Assembly (NCBI GenBank): GCA_045603225.1
Contig: JAZULT010000080.1
Coordinates: 41,682 to 105,681 of the forward strand
Source of the DNA: RGIG9115 sp045603225
GTDB lineage: Bacteria; Bacillota; Clostridia; UBA1381
Length of the DNA: 64,000 nucleotides
Direction of reading: 5' to 3'
Below, piece by piece: positions 44,944 through 53,680 of the stretch. The notes under the pieces are model-generated. The model saw only the letters and a program-made list of their open reading frames with translations, was not told the DNA's origin and made no database searches. The position numbers and the translations under genes are program-made. Within the stretch, counting starts at the first letter, position 1. Each line of letters starts with the position of its first letter.

Positions 44944-45372
44944 TTATTGCAACTGAGTTCCACATTTCGAGCAGAATCTGGCGCCTTCCTTATTAACCAT
45001 TCCGCATTGGCATAGCACACCATTATTAACCGCAGTTGTATTAGTTTCAGGCTGCGGAGTATAACCCGTGTTAACGGGCGGTACTTTTGGAGCTTCCAAA
45101 TCCTGCAACGTTTTACGCAATTCTGATATTCTCTGATCAAGAGAAGCAATCAAATCACATTTTTCAGAGCATTGCTCAATATTTATTTCACCACTTGACT
45201 GTAATTCATAAACCAGTAAACCAATATTCTGAATCACATTATTTTTTTCCCTTTCAATATCTCTTATCTGACTGTTCAGCTTTGTTTTTTCAGCAAAAAC
45301 TTTTGAGTTTTCTTTTACAGTATTAACTCCTTCGTTTATGCCCTCAACCATTCTGTCAAAAAAACCAGCCAT
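44944..45372 (-). CDS. Coiled-coil protein with C-terminal zinc ribbon
   Basis: A 142-residue soluble protein and first gene of the zinc-ribbon operon. Residues 1-95 are predicted amphipathic helix or coiled coil (NSQIRDIEREKNNVIQNIG and QRISELRKTLQDLEA). The C-terminus is a zinc ribbon (CQCGMVNKEGARFCSKCG). A linker rich in Pro, Thr and Asn joins them. GGAGGG precedes the start, and a good promoter lies 35 bases further up. It could be the cytoplasmic scaffold meeting the ribbons of the membrane partners. Confidence 0.78.
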   Translation of the reverse strand: MAGFFDRMVEGINEGVNTVKENSKVFAEKTKLNSQIRDIEREKNNVIQNIGLLVYELQSSGEINIEQCSEKCDLIASLDQRISELRKTLQDLEAPKVPPVNTGYTPQPETNTTAVNNGVLCQCGMVNKEGARFCSKCGTQLQ

Positions 45373-45406
45373 ATTTAACCCTCCGTATTTATCAACATTT
45401 TATTCT

Positions 45407-45435
45407 AGTATATCAACAAAGTAAACGTTTGTCAA
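45407..45435 (-). promoter_or_regulatory. Promoter of the zinc-ribbon operon
   Basis: On the minus strand TTGACA (45430-45435), 17-base spacer, TATACT (45407-45412). I see nothing else between 45436 and 45630. Confidence 0.75.
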
Positions 45436-45631
45436 CATATTGTGGTTATTTTGTAGAATTTTATAAAATTTACACAAAAAATAGTATTTAAAACAGTTAA
45501 TTGCAAATAACGAAAGAGTTGGGATAATAAAAAAGTCAATATCATAACTGTCGTTCTCAAAACTCACTTCATTAAGCAGATTTTTCTAATAAGTAAAATT
45601 ACTTTTGTTGCAAATAGTTTCCTATAAGATA

Positions 45632-45674
45632 AAAAAGGAAATGTAAAAAACTCGGTTTTTTACATTTCCTTTTT
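45632..45674 (-). terminator. Intrinsic terminator after the 3D-domain gene
   Basis: A perfect 19-base-pair stem (45632-45650 with 45656-45674), loop CTCGG in plus sense, with a T-run on the minus strand. Confidence 0.85.
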
Positions 45675-45701
45675 GCGGTCTGCTTTTTTTACATCTCCTT
45701 A

Positions 45702-46727
45702 TTAAGGCAAAATCCATACATCTTTATATACAACGCCAAGTTTCAACGCTTCACTGTGGCTGTTTACGGCAACATCAATACGATTTCCTTTTATCGCTCC
45801 ACCGCAATCCTCAGCGCGTCTTATTCCGTAACCGTCTATATATACATTAGAAAGTTTTCCAATGACCGACGGGTCAACTGCGATTGTAGTACCGGGATTA
45901 ATCTTCCCTGCCCACGCAGTAGCATTACCGTAAGAGCCGCAACATTTCGAACACGAACAATAATGCGAAATTCTGAAATTACCAAGATATACAGCTCCCT
46001 GGGGTACTCCGTTATTATCACTGTAACCTGTTTTCTCTGTTTTTACTTCTACAGGTTCCTGCGATACAGATGCATACCAGTTATCAGCTACTTCATTCGG
46101 ATATTTATGAGTTTCCGGTGCAACAAACGTTAAATCAGACTGCGTTGTAACAAAAGGTGGAATAGAAATTGTAATTATTGAATTTTCATCCCATTCAACC
46201 CACATATCAAAAGCTTCCATTAAGCTTCTGAGAGGAACTACTATAGAACCGTCACCAACAATTGTTGCAGGCACGGTTGATACCGTCGTTTTTCCCAAAG
46301 AAACCGAATCACCTTCCGTATCTGTAAAATTATATTTTACTGTCATATTGGAATCCGATACCTTTAAAGCTACGCTTATGCTTCGCGGTACAAGATTAAG
46401 ACCTCTTGTATCAACATTTTCAAGCAAGTTGTATGAATACCTTTCAATCGGCAACGCTGACAATTTATTTGCGTTAAGTATTATATGTGCTGTTTTTTCC
46501 GAATCCGTCCAATGAACTTCAAATCCTGCTGTTTCACAAAATTTTCTGAGAGGAACTACTGTGGAATTATTAATAGTCATTGGTGCAACACTATCAAACT
46601 TAACAGGAACTGTCAGATCATTTACTACATTGTTAAGATTTACATCTATTTTCGAAGCCGAAGCAACAGATGCAAAGAGAAACAACGAAGTCATAAGTGT
46701 TAAAAATCCTATTATCTTCTTATTCAT
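45702..46727 (-). CDS. Secreted 3D-domain cell-wall protein
   Basis: A 341-residue exported protein. ATG 46727 is chosen over the upstream in-frame ATG because GGAGG lies 7 bases before it and a signal peptide (MNKKIIGFLTLMTSLFLFAS) follows. Residues 28-225 are two copper-amine-oxidase-N-like repeats (STVVPLRKFCETAGFEVHW and GSIVVPLRSLMEAFDMWVEW). The C-terminal 100 residues are the 3D domain, named for three Asp: TIAVDPSVIG, AEDCGGAIKG and NRIDVAV. Such domains, as in YabE and YocH, are lytic transglycosylase-like and remodel peptidoglycan. Own promoter and terminator. Confidence 0.87.
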   Translation of the reverse strand: MNKKIIGFLTLMTSLFLFASVASASKIDVNLNNVVNDLTVPVKFDSVAPMTINNSTVVPLRKFCETAGFEVHWTDSEKTAHIILNANKLSALPIERYSYNLLENVDTRGLNLVPRSISVALKVSDSNMTVKYNFTDTEGDSVSLGKTTVSTVPATIVGDGSIVVPLRSLMEAFDMWVEWDENSIITISIPPFVTTQSDLTFVAPETHKYPNEVADNWYASVSQEPVEVKTEKTGYSDNNGVPQGAVYLGNFRISHYCSCSKCCGSYGNATAWAGKINPGTTIAVDPSVIGKLSNVYIDGYGIRRAEDCGGAIKGNRIDVAVNSHSEALKLGVVYKDVWILP

Positions 46728-46772
46728 AATAACCTCCAAATCCATTTTCTGTTGATTTAATTCAACAAGTTG

Positions 46773-46801
46773 ATTATAACACATACGAAAAATAAAATCA
46801 A
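46773..46801 (-). promoter_or_regulatory. Promoter of the 3D-domain gene
   Basis: On the minus strand TTGATT (46796-46801), 17-base spacer, TATAAT (46773-46778). Confidence 0.65.
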
Positions 46802-46803
46802 TA

Positions 46804-46850
46804 TAATTGTTACAAAATTTTTAATCTACTTAAAAACTTTGTAACAATTA
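46804..46850. promoter_or_regulatory. Long inverted repeat upstream of the 3D-gene promoter
   Basis: Two 21-base arms (46804-46824 and 46830-46850) are complementary except at one position, with a five-base loop TCTAC. It starts three bases beyond the -35 box. Each arm contains TGTTAC-N5-TTTTAA, which differs by one base from the WalR consensus second half (TGTWAH-N5-TGTWAH). It could be an operator. Between 46851 and 47043 I see only AT-rich sequence with a weak hairpin near 46920-46960. Confidence 0.5.
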
Positions 46851-47043
46851 ACGAATTTTACTTCAAAATAAGTATTTTTTTTACATCCGCGCTTAAAAAT
46901 TATGTAATATTATATAATCGGTTTATTTTTTATTTGACACAGTTTTATAAAAAAACCGTGATATTCCCTTAACATTCGGCACTTTTCGTTTTTTAAAATT
47001 AATTAATATTCCACTTCCGGAAAATTTTGTTAATTGTACATAA

Positions 47044-47087
47044 ACAAAAAAACAAGCCGGAATTTTATTTCGAAATTCCGACTTGTA
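47044..47087 (-). terminator. Intrinsic terminator of the acidic-protein pair
   Basis: Stem of 14 positions with one mismatch (47052-47065 with 47073-47086), followed on the minus strand by a run of seven T. Confidence 0.85.
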
Positions 47088-47107
47088 ATTCTTTCGCTAA
47101 GTATTAA

Positions 47108-47764
47108 TTACTCTGCAGGAGCCTCTTCATCTGCAGGAACTTCTTCCGCAGGAGCCTCTTCATCTGCCGGTGTTTCTTCTGTCTTCTTAGCCTCTTCATT
47201 TTCTGCAATCTGCTTTTCTATGGTCTTTTTACTTACTAAACCAATCGGTGTCTCTCCTGTTATTTCAGCATCATCTTCTAACCCATACATCTTTTTAAAA
47301 TCATCAACTGTAACACCGTACATTTCAACCATTTTAGATACAGGAGTATATGCATTTGCAATTGCATATAATGTTTCACCCGGCATATCTGCAGGCAATC
47401 CCATTTCTTCTTTAACCTCATCTAAAGTTTTTTCAGAGTATCTTGCATATAAGTCAAGTGTTTCACCATATCCGTCTATATTTGCATTGTATTTATTGCA
47501 TACTCTCATATCACCGATAAAGTAAAGTCCTGCACATGTAGCAGCAGTAACAGCCAGAGTTGCTGCAATACTTATAATTGATACAGCTACCTTTGAAAGT
47601 CCTTTTGCCGGAACCGGCTGAACATCTTCAGCGATTTCTTCTACAGCTTCTTCTACAGCTTCCTCTGCAGTTTCTTCTACAACTTCTTCTGTAGCTTCTT
47701 CATTAACTTCTTCCACAGTTTCAACTGTTTCTTCTGTTTCCAATAAATCTTTTTCGTTTTCCAT
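47108..47764 (-). CDS. Membrane-anchored acidic repeat protein
   Basis: A 218-residue protein. Residues 1-50 are Glu-rich (EEVVEETAEEAVEEAVEEIA), 56-80 form one membrane helix, and the rest lies outside by prediction. Two copies of a module of about 40 residues are visible, with the pattern T-x-D-x-x-K-x-x-Y/M-G-L-x-x-D-x-x-x-x-T: TLDEVKEEMGLPADMPGETL and TVDDFKKMYGLEDDAEITGET. The C-terminus is Glu/Ala/Pro-rich with a repeated PADEEAPAEE. It is a paralogue of the gene 22 bases upstream. No known family; function unknown. Confidence 0.7.
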   Translation of the reverse strand: MENEKDLLETEETVETVEEVNEEATEEVVEETAEEAVEEAVEEIAEDVQPVPAKGLSKVAVSIISIAATLAVTAATCAGLYFIGDMRVCNKYNANIDGYGETLDLYARYSEKTLDEVKEEMGLPADMPGETLYAIANAYTPVSKMVEMYGVTVDDFKKMYGLEDDAEITGETPIGLVSKKTIEKQIAENEEAKKTEETPADEEAPAEEVPADEEAPAE

Positions 47765-47786
47765 TATTTATATCCTCCAAAAAATA

Positions 47787-48329
47787 TTATTCAGCATCTT
47801 CAGCCGGTGCTGTTTCAGTTTCGTTTTCTGATTCAGTTGTTTCTGCAGCTGCTTCGCCTTCAACAGGAGCGGCTTCTCCTTCAGCAGGAACTTCACCTTC
47901 TACAGGAGCTTCTGCCTGAGCTGCAGCCATTTCTTCATATTTTTCCTGAAGAATAGGTTCTGCATCTTTATAAAGAGTATCCGCTGTAACTTCACCGTTA
48001 AGCTCCATACCTGCAGTCATCTCTTCAAATGTTGTGCCGGCAAACTTTGCATAATTAGCCATTGTCATCTCTTTCATTGCTTCTTCAAACAAAGTATCCG
48101 CAGTAACATCAGCAGCAATTCCGTACTCTGTCTTAAAATCATCAACAGTCAAACCTTTTTCCTCAGCAGCTGTCTGTATTGTATAAGGTTGTGGCTTTCT
48201 TGATTCTACTTCCATATAAATGCTGTATGCAGACAAACCAAGAACAACAAGTACAACCAATACAAGTACGGTCGTTATCGCTCTGTCAAGACCGCTTTTT
48301 CTCTGTTTAAACTTCTTTTCTTTTGCCAT
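47787..48329 (-). CDS. Membrane-anchored acidic repeat protein, paralogue
   Basis: A 180-residue protein. ATG 48329 (MAKEKKFKQRK) has AAAGGAG 8 bases upstream; an in-frame start 20 codons earlier overlaps the promoter. A basic N-terminus is followed by one membrane helix (about 18-40) and two copies of the same module: TVDDFKTEYGIAADVTADTL and TFEEMTAGMELNGEVTADTL. The C-terminus is Ala/Glu/Pro-rich with a repeated VEGE unit. It is first in a two-gene operon with the related 47108-47764 gene. No family recognised. Repeat-tail composition suggests a flexible outer segment. Confidence 0.7.
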   Translation of the reverse strand: MAKEKKFKQRKSGLDRAITTVLVLVVLVVLGLSAYSIYMEVESRKPQPYTIQTAAEEKGLTVDDFKTEYGIAADVTADTLFEEAMKEMTMANYAKFAGTTFEEMTAGMELNGEVTADTLYKDAEPILQEKYEEMAAAQAEAPVEGEVPAEGEAAPVEGEAAAETTESENETETAPAEDAE

Positions 48330-48360
48330 TTTAATTTCTCCTTTCAAACTCATACATATA

Positions 48361-48389
48361 ACTATACCACTATTTATAAAAAAAATCAA
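48361..48389 (-). promoter_or_regulatory. Promoter of the acidic-protein pair
   Basis: On the minus strand TTGATT (48384-48389), 17-base spacer, TATAGT (48361-48366). Confidence 0.65.
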
Positions 48390-48445
48390 GATGTTTTTGT
48401 GAATTTATTATTAATTTTTCTTTACGTAGGTATATTTTCCAATAT

Positions 48446-48470
48446 ATCGGATAAAATAATCCGATTTTTT
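48446..48470 (+). terminator. Orphan terminator-like hairpin
   Basis: ATCGGAT (48446-48452) pairs with ATCCGAT (48459-48465), followed by five T. No plus-strand gene precedes it, so it may end an unseen short RNA or be a remnant. Confidence 0.4.
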
Positions 48471-48520
48471 ATAAACTTTTTGGTAAATAGTAAAAAAAAG
48501 TTTAATTTTCAAAAAAAAAC

Positions 48521-48549
48521 TTGTATTCTTTTTAAAATTGTTATATAAT
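48521..48549 (+). promoter_or_regulatory. Promoter of lysS
   Basis: TTGTAT (48521-48526), 17-base spacer, TATAAT (48544-48549). Confidence 0.65.
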
Positions 48550-48594
48550 ATAGTTTAGGTATATTTGCCTAATTCTGTTAATGGAGGAACAATA

Positions 48595-50082
48595 ATGGGA
48601 AATAACGAAAACAATACTAAAGAATTATCTGAACTTCTTCAGGTAAGACACGACAAGCTTGCAGAACTTCAGAACGATAACAGGGATCCTTTCAAAATTA
48701 CAAAATTTGACAGAGATGCCTATTCAGAAGATATAAAACAGAATTTCGAAGAACTCGAAGGTAAAAAGGTGAGCCTCGCAGGCCGTATTATGTCTAAACG
48801 TGGTATGGGTAAGGTTTGCTTCTGCCATATATCCGATATAAAAGGAAAAATACAGCTTTTCGTTAAGAAAGATATTTTAGGTGAAGAAGAATACGCACGT
48901 TTCAAGAAATATGATATCGGCGATATCGTAGGTGCTTACGGTGAGGTTTTCCAGACTCAGACAGGAGAAATATCTGTTAAAGCAGAAAAAATCACACTTC
49001 TTTCAAAATCACTCCGTCCACTCCCTGAGAAATTCCACGGAATGACTGATACAGACATGAGATACAGACAGAGATATGTGGACCTTATAATGAATGATGA
49101 AGTAAAAGATACTTTTATAAAACGTTCAAAAATTATTGCAACAATAAGAAAATATCTTGATGCACAAGGCTTCCTTGAAGTTGAAACTCCAATGCTTGTT
49201 TCGAATGCAGGCGGTGCTGCAGCACGTCCTTTTGAAACACACTTTAATGCACTTGATGAAGATTTCAAGCTTCGTATATCTCTCGAGCTTTATCTTAAGA
49301 GACTTATCGTCGGCGGTCTTGAACGCGTTTATGAAATCGGCAGAGTTTTCAGAAACGAAGGTCTTGACACACGTCATAACCCTGAATTTACACTTATGGA
49401 GCTTTATCAGGCATATACAGATTACCACGGCATGATGGACCTTACAGAAAATATGTACAGATACGTTGCACAGGAAGTTCTCGGAACAACTACTATTGTA
49501 TATAACGGTATTGAAATGGATCTCGGAAAGCCGTTTGAAAGAATTACAATGCTTGATGCTGTAAAGAAATACGCAAATGTTGACTTCGATGAAATCAATA
49601 CACTCGAAGAAGCACGTGCAGTTGCTAAAGAACACCATATTGAATATGAAGAACATCATAAGAAAGGTGATATCCTTAACCTGTTCTTTGAAGAATATGT
49701 TGAAGAACATCTCATACAGCCAACATTTGTAATGGATCACCCGGTTGAAATTTCACCGCTTACAAAGAGAAAGCCGGACAAGCCGGACTATGTTGAAAGA
49801 TTTGAGTTCTTCATGAACGGCTGGGAAATGGCAAATGCTTATTCAGAGCTTAATGACCCAATCGACCAGAGAGAACGTTTCAAAGCACAGGAAGAGCTTC
49901 TTGCACAGGGCGATGAAGAAGCAAACACAACAGATGAGGACTTCATGAACGCACTCGAAATCGGTATGCCTCCTACAGGCGGTATCGGCTACGGAATCGA
50001 CCGTATGTGTATGCTCCTTACCGATTCAGCTGCAATTCGTGATGTACTTCTCTTCCCAACAATGAAGACCCTTGATAAATAA
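48595..50082 (+). CDS. lysS: Lysyl-tRNA synthetase, class II
   Basis: A 495-residue class II LysRS, charging tRNA-Lys. ATG 48595 follows GGAGG by 7 bases; the 10-codon extension upstream is not supported. An N-terminal OB-fold anticodon-binding domain (VSLAGRIMSKRGMGKVCF) precedes the catalytic core. Motif 1 lies around FLEVETPML, motif 2 is RVFRNEGLDTRHNPEFTLME, and motif 3 is GYGIDRMCMLLTDS. Length is usual. Single gene with own promoter and terminator. Confidence 0.97.
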   Translation: MGNNENNTKELSELLQVRHDKLAELQNDNRDPFKITKFDRDAYSEDIKQNFEELEGKKVSLAGRIMSKRGMGKVCFCHISDIKGKIQLFVKKDILGEEEYARFKKYDIGDIVGAYGEVFQTQTGEISVKAEKITLLSKSLRPLPEKFHGMTDTDMRYRQRYVDLIMNDEVKDTFIKRSKIIATIRKYLDAQGFLEVETPMLVSNAGGAAARPFETHFNALDEDFKLRISLELYLKRLIVGGLERVYEIGRVFRNEGLDTRHNPEFTLMELYQAYTDYHGMMDLTENMYRYVAQEVLGTTTIVYNGIEMDLGKPFERITMLDAVKKYANVDFDEINTLEEARAVAKEHHIEYEEHHKKGDILNLFFEEYVEEHLIQPTFVMDHPVEISPLTKRKPDKPDYVERFEFFMNGWEMANAYSELNDPIDQRERFKAQEELLAQGDEEANTTDEDFMNALEIGMPPTGGIGYGIDRMCMLLTDSAAIRDVLLFPTMKTLDK

Positions 50083-50094
50083 GAATAAATTCTC

Positions 50095-50134
50095 AGGACA
50101 TTATCACATTTATGTGTTAATGTCCTTTTTTGTT
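50095..50134 (+). terminator. lysS terminator
   Basis: AGGACATTA (50095-50103) pairs with 50118-50126, with further inner pairing, followed by a T-rich run. From 50135 to 50356 I see no gene or clear element. Confidence 0.85.
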
Positions 50135-50356
50135 TGCCATGATGGTTTTCATTTGATTTTACAATGCGAATCCATATATCCGCTATATCTTATGTTTTCA
50201 AATGTCAAGTTGCATTTTGGAATATCGAAGTAAAATATACTGTTATTCATACCTCCTTTATGATAAGTTAATGACATTGCGAGGATACCGCCCTCTACTC
50301 CCCCAATGCTGTCAACTTAACGTTACAGTATTGCTTCATCAAGGTATACCGATAAC

Positions 50357-50391
50357 AAAAAAAGAACCTCTTTCTCAAGAGATTCTTTTTT
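50357..50391 (-). terminator. Terminator after the TetR gene
   Basis: A/T-rich imperfect stem around CCTCTT/AAGAGA with TTCTTTTTTTG on the minus strand, just past the TetR stop. Confidence 0.65.
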
Positions 50392-50396
50392 CATTA

Positions 50397-50951
50397 TCAT
50401 TTACACTTTCCGGTAAAAAGTTTAGATATATACTCCAGTCTGACTTTAATGCTTTCATAGTCTTCCCAGACTACATAATCCACAACAGACGACAAATACA
50501 GATATATTATCGGACGCAAATCTTTTATTTCACATCTTTCCGTACTCGACAATTCCGATTCGTACCTATCGTACAAATCACTCCAGCTGACAGACTTTTC
50601 ACGAATCATGTCTCCGTACTGCGGACTGCTCGCTAACTGATATACAAATCTTAACGGTTTCTTATGTTTCAGCAAATGACTCAGAAATACATCAATGTCA
50701 TTACCAAAATCAAACATATTCTCAATTGCGTAATCGAAAATTTCCCCAACAACCTTATTTAATCCATATTCAGCTGCATCCAGGATTAATTCCTCTTTAC
50801 CGTCAAACCAATAATATATACTACCCATTGATATTCCGGTATCCTTACACAATTCTCGAATAGAAACATTTTCAAGACCGTTTTTACATAAATAATTAAA
50901 CGATGCCTCCAACATTTCTGTTTCGATATCCCTTACATGTTGCTCTCTCAT
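50397..50951 (-). CDS. TetR/AcrR-family transcriptional regulator
   Basis: A 184-residue regulator. ATG 50951 is chosen for its 9-base spacing from GGAGG. The N-terminal helix-turn-helix reads VSIRELCKDTGISMGSIYYWFDGKEEL, shown here only to mark residues about 25-51 in two parts: VSIRELCKDTGI and SMGSIYYWFDGKEEL. The ligand-binding half is all-helical. The promoter -10 box overlaps a perfect palindrome (51014-51025), so it probably represses itself. No adjacent efflux or target gene is divergent from it, so its regulon is unknown. Confidence 0.88.
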   Translation of the reverse strand: MREQHVRDIETEMLEASFNYLCKNGLENVSIRELCKDTGISMGSIYYWFDGKEELILDAAEYGLNKVVGEIFDYAIENMFDFGNDIDVFLSHLLKHKKPLRFVYQLASSPQYGDMIREKSVSWSDLYDRYESELSSTERCEIKDLRPIIYLYLSSVVDYVVWEDYESIKVRLEYISKLFTGKCK

Positions 50952-51013
50952 TGACCTCACCCTCCGAAAACAACTATTTTATACAATAATACATTCATAT
51001 TATCATACAATAT

Positions 51014-51025
51014 AATGATATCATT
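51014..51025. promoter_or_regulatory. Palindromic candidate TetR operator
   Basis: AATGATATCATT is a perfect 12-base palindrome overlapping the -10 box of the TetR promoter. Operators of this family are palindromes in this position. Confidence 0.5.
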
Positions 51026-51043
51026 TTTTTCAAAATTTGTCAA
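51015..51043 (-). promoter_or_regulatory. Promoter of the TetR gene
   Basis: On the minus strand TTGACA (51038-51043), 17-base spacer, TATCAT (51015-51020). Confidence 0.65.
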
Positions 51044-51070
51044 GAGTTTTAGACAAAATTTTTAATACAA

Positions 51071-52354
51071 TCAAAGAGGATTAATAATCGAAATAGAAGT
51101 TTTCTCTGTATCAAACAAATTATTGAATCTGTCTGTTATCTTTTCAAATGTTATCATCTTGTAAGCGTTTTCAAAATTTGTATACATTGTATCCATCATA
51201 TACGAATTTAAAAATGCATGTGCAAAATTTTCAACATCGTTATAACTTCTTATATAATCGCCCCATATTACTTTCTTTGTTCTTTCGTAATCATCTTCTG
51301 ATAATCCCTCTTTTTTCATTTTATCAACATATGAAATTATCTTGTCATATACCAATTCAGCATCTGCCGATTCTCCTTCAATCGTAACATGACCGTAGTC
51401 AGGCTGTGCTGTATAATCGTATGAAAAATTATCATTTATCAGTCCGCTGTCAGCCAGCTCTTTATAGAATTCCGTTCCCTTTCCGAAAAGCATCTTATTA
51501 ATAATTGATACCTCTATAAATTTTTCTAAGAGCTTATCCCCGGAATAGCCTGTATCTGTATCTTTAAATCCAATCATAAAAAGAGGCATAGATACGCTAA
51601 GGCTTTGTTCTACCTTCTTTTTACAAACACTCTTCGGTTCGTCAGGATATATTTTTTTTATTTCTTCGTTAAACGGATTGTTATTTTTTATTCCTGAATC
51701 AATACAGTTTTCTATCGCTGTAGGATTTATGTCACCGGTAACAAAAATCATCATGTTTGACAAATTATAAAATGTATTATAGCATTTATATAAAAGCTCC
51801 GGTGTTATATGACTTATACTTTCAACAGTACCTGCAATGTCTTTATTTACAGGGTGATTGTGATACATTGCGCCAAGCAGATTAAAAAACACTCTCCACG
51901 GGCCGTTATCATCATACATCTTTATTTCCTGACCGATTATCCCCTGTTCCTTCTGAACGCTTTCCTCTGTGAAGTAAGGGCTCTGTACATAATCAAGCAA
52001 AACTTTAAGATTCTCTTCAATATTATCAGCAGCCCCGAACAAATATGCTGTAGAGTTAAATGATGTAAACGCATTCGCGTTTCCGCCAAGTTCAGAAAAC
52101 TTATCAAACACATTGCTGCCATCCGGCTGGTCGAACATCTTATGCTCAAGATAATGGGCAATTCCGTCAGGAACTTTTGTCACCTCTGTTTCTCCGGGAA
52201 CTACAAATTCCGAATCAACTGAACCATATTTTGTCCCGAATATAGCATATCCGGCAGAATAGTCTTTTCTCGGCATAATAAACACATCAAGACCGCATTC
52301 ATGTTTTTTATAATACAACGTCTCGCCTGTTACTCCCAAGTTGATTTTATTCAT
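51071..52354 (-). CDS. ymfH: M16 zinc peptidase, YmfH-like
   Basis: A 427-residue M16 (insulinase-family) peptidase. The zinc motif H-x-x-E-H is His67-Glu70-His71 in GIAHYLEHKMF, with a downstream acidic ligand in GQEIKMY about 75 residues on. ATG 52354 overlaps the stop of the upstream partner in TGATG, so the two are coupled. The pair of an active subunit with an H-x-x-E-H-less partner matches Bacillus YmfF/YmfH. Cytoplasmic by lack of signal peptide. Substrate unknown; peptide processing or turnover is likely. Confidence 0.88.
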   Translation of the reverse strand: MNKINLGVTGETLYYKKHECGLDVFIMPRKDYSAGYAIFGTKYGSVDSEFVVPGETEVTKVPDGIAHYLEHKMFDQPDGSNVFDKFSELGGNANAFTSFNSTAYLFGAADNIEENLKVLLDYVQSPYFTEESVQKEQGIIGQEIKMYDDNGPWRVFFNLLGAMYHNHPVNKDIAGTVESISHITPELLYKCYNTFYNLSNMMIFVTGDINPTAIENCIDSGIKNNNPFNEEIKKIYPDEPKSVCKKKVEQSLSVSMPLFMIGFKDTDTGYSGDKLLEKFIEVSIINKMLFGKGTEFYKELADSGLINDNFSYDYTAQPDYGHVTIEGESADAELVYDKIISYVDKMKKEGLSEDDYERTKKVIWGDYIRSYNDVENFAHAFLNSYMMDTMYTNFENAYKMITFEKITDRFNNLFDTEKTSISIINPL

Positions 52355-53613
52355 CAGCAATCAACCCCTTTCAAAAAATATACAGTGTCAAGCTCTATCC
52401 CTGATGCCACTCTGACAACATCATCAATCGAAACCGCTTTTATTTTTTCAATACATTCTTCCAGGCTTATTCCTGTGCCGAGAATACTTTCAGATAAATA
52501 GTAGCTCTGCATTGCATACTGGTCATCAAAACACGACTTTAATGAATTTACAATCGCATTTATGCTTGATACATATTCAAGCTGAGAAATATTTCCGTCC
52601 TTCACATCCTGAAGCTGTTTCAATATTTCATCATATGCTTTTTTATAATTTTCAAATTCAATTCCCGAATTAACAAGCAGGAAAGTCTTATATCTGTCAA
52701 TCGAAGAAGAAGCATAATAACAAAGGCTAAGTTTTTCTCTTACATTGTTAAACAGTTTTGAATGAGCACCTCCGCCGAAAATACTGTTAGCCACCATCAA
52801 AGCAAAATAATCTTCGCTTGTTCCTTCAATTCCTGTGGTAAATCCCATGGATAATTTTCCTTGCGTAACATCCATTTTTTCTTCTACATTTTTAATTTCT
52901 CCACGATTTCTGACTATTCCTGCAAAATTAATTTTCTCTGATGAGTATTCACCATCCGGCAATGAATTCTTTATAATTTCGAATGCCTTATCCTCGTCAC
53001 ATTCTCCTGAAATATATATATCAATCTTTGAACGGTGAATCAGTTTCTTATAATGCTCATACAATTCCTTTTCATCAATTTTTTCAACATCTTCCACAAT
53101 CCCGTATGATGGTACTGCATAATCTGTACCTTCACACATTTCAGACACGCACCTTTTTGCGGCATATGACCTTTTATCATTTTTTACACTCTCAATGTGT
53201 TCTATTACATTTTTCTTTTCCTGTCTGACATATTCTTTAACAAAGCATCCGTTCTCTGTAACAGGCTCAAATACAACGGACATTATAAGTTTTAGAAGTT
53301 TTTCAAAAAGCTCCTCATTTCCGGGAACATATTTTTCTGTTATTGTCTCAACAAAAAAACAAACAATCTGGTCTTCTCCCTTTTTAAAGCAACCTTTTTT
53401 TAAGTCTGCTCCGTAAAGATTATCAAGATAATCCTCAATCTCTTTACGATTTTTACAAAGCTGACATCCACGCTTTAAAACTCCCGGAAGAACTGCGTTC
53501 ATTGATGCTGTTTCCTTCGAAAGCTGTGAATGAATATAAATACCGACGGTTGACGTCTTCAATTTTTTCATTGGTATATAATGAAGTCTTACGCTATCAT
53601 TTATTATCTGCAT
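52354..53613 (-). CDS. ymfF: M16 peptidase-like partner, YmfF-like
   Basis: A 419-residue M16-family protein without the H-x-x-E-H motif: the corresponding region reads VLKRGCQLCKNRKEI. The C-terminal half has the conserved GGGAHSKLFNNVREKLSLCYY, where the Arg/Tyr pair completes the active site of the partner in heterodimeric M16 enzymes. It is first of the two-gene unit behind a perfect promoter (53649-53677). The name follows Bacillus ymfF by architecture, not by measured similarity. Confidence 0.85.
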   Translation of the reverse strand: MQIINDSVRLHYIPMKKLKTSTVGIYIHSQLSKETASMNAVLPGVLKRGCQLCKNRKEIEDYLDNLYGADLKKGCFKKGEDQIVCFFVETITEKYVPGNEELFEKLLKLIMSVVFEPVTENGCFVKEYVRQEKKNVIEHIESVKNDKRSYAAKRCVSEMCEGTDYAVPSYGIVEDVEKIDEKELYEHYKKLIHRSKIDIYISGECDEDKAFEIIKNSLPDGEYSSEKINFAGIVRNRGEIKNVEEKMDVTQGKLSMGFTTGIEGTSEDYFALMVANSIFGGGAHSKLFNNVREKLSLCYYASSSIDRYKTFLLVNSGIEFENYKKAYDEILKQLQDVKDGNISQLEYVSSINAIVNSLKSCFDDQYAMQSYYLSESILGTGISLEECIEKIKAVSIDDVVRVASGIELDTVYFLKGVDC

Positions 53614-53648
53614 TGAACATTATTCCTTTCATATCTTTTAATTTAATT

Positions 53649-53677
53649 ATTATACACCATTTTATGGTAATTGTCAA
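53649..53677 (-). promoter_or_regulatory. Consensus sigma-A promoter of the M16 pair
   Basis: On the minus strand TTGACA (53672-53677), 17-base spacer, TATAAT (53649-53654). Confidence 0.8.
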
Positions 53678-53680
53678 TAA

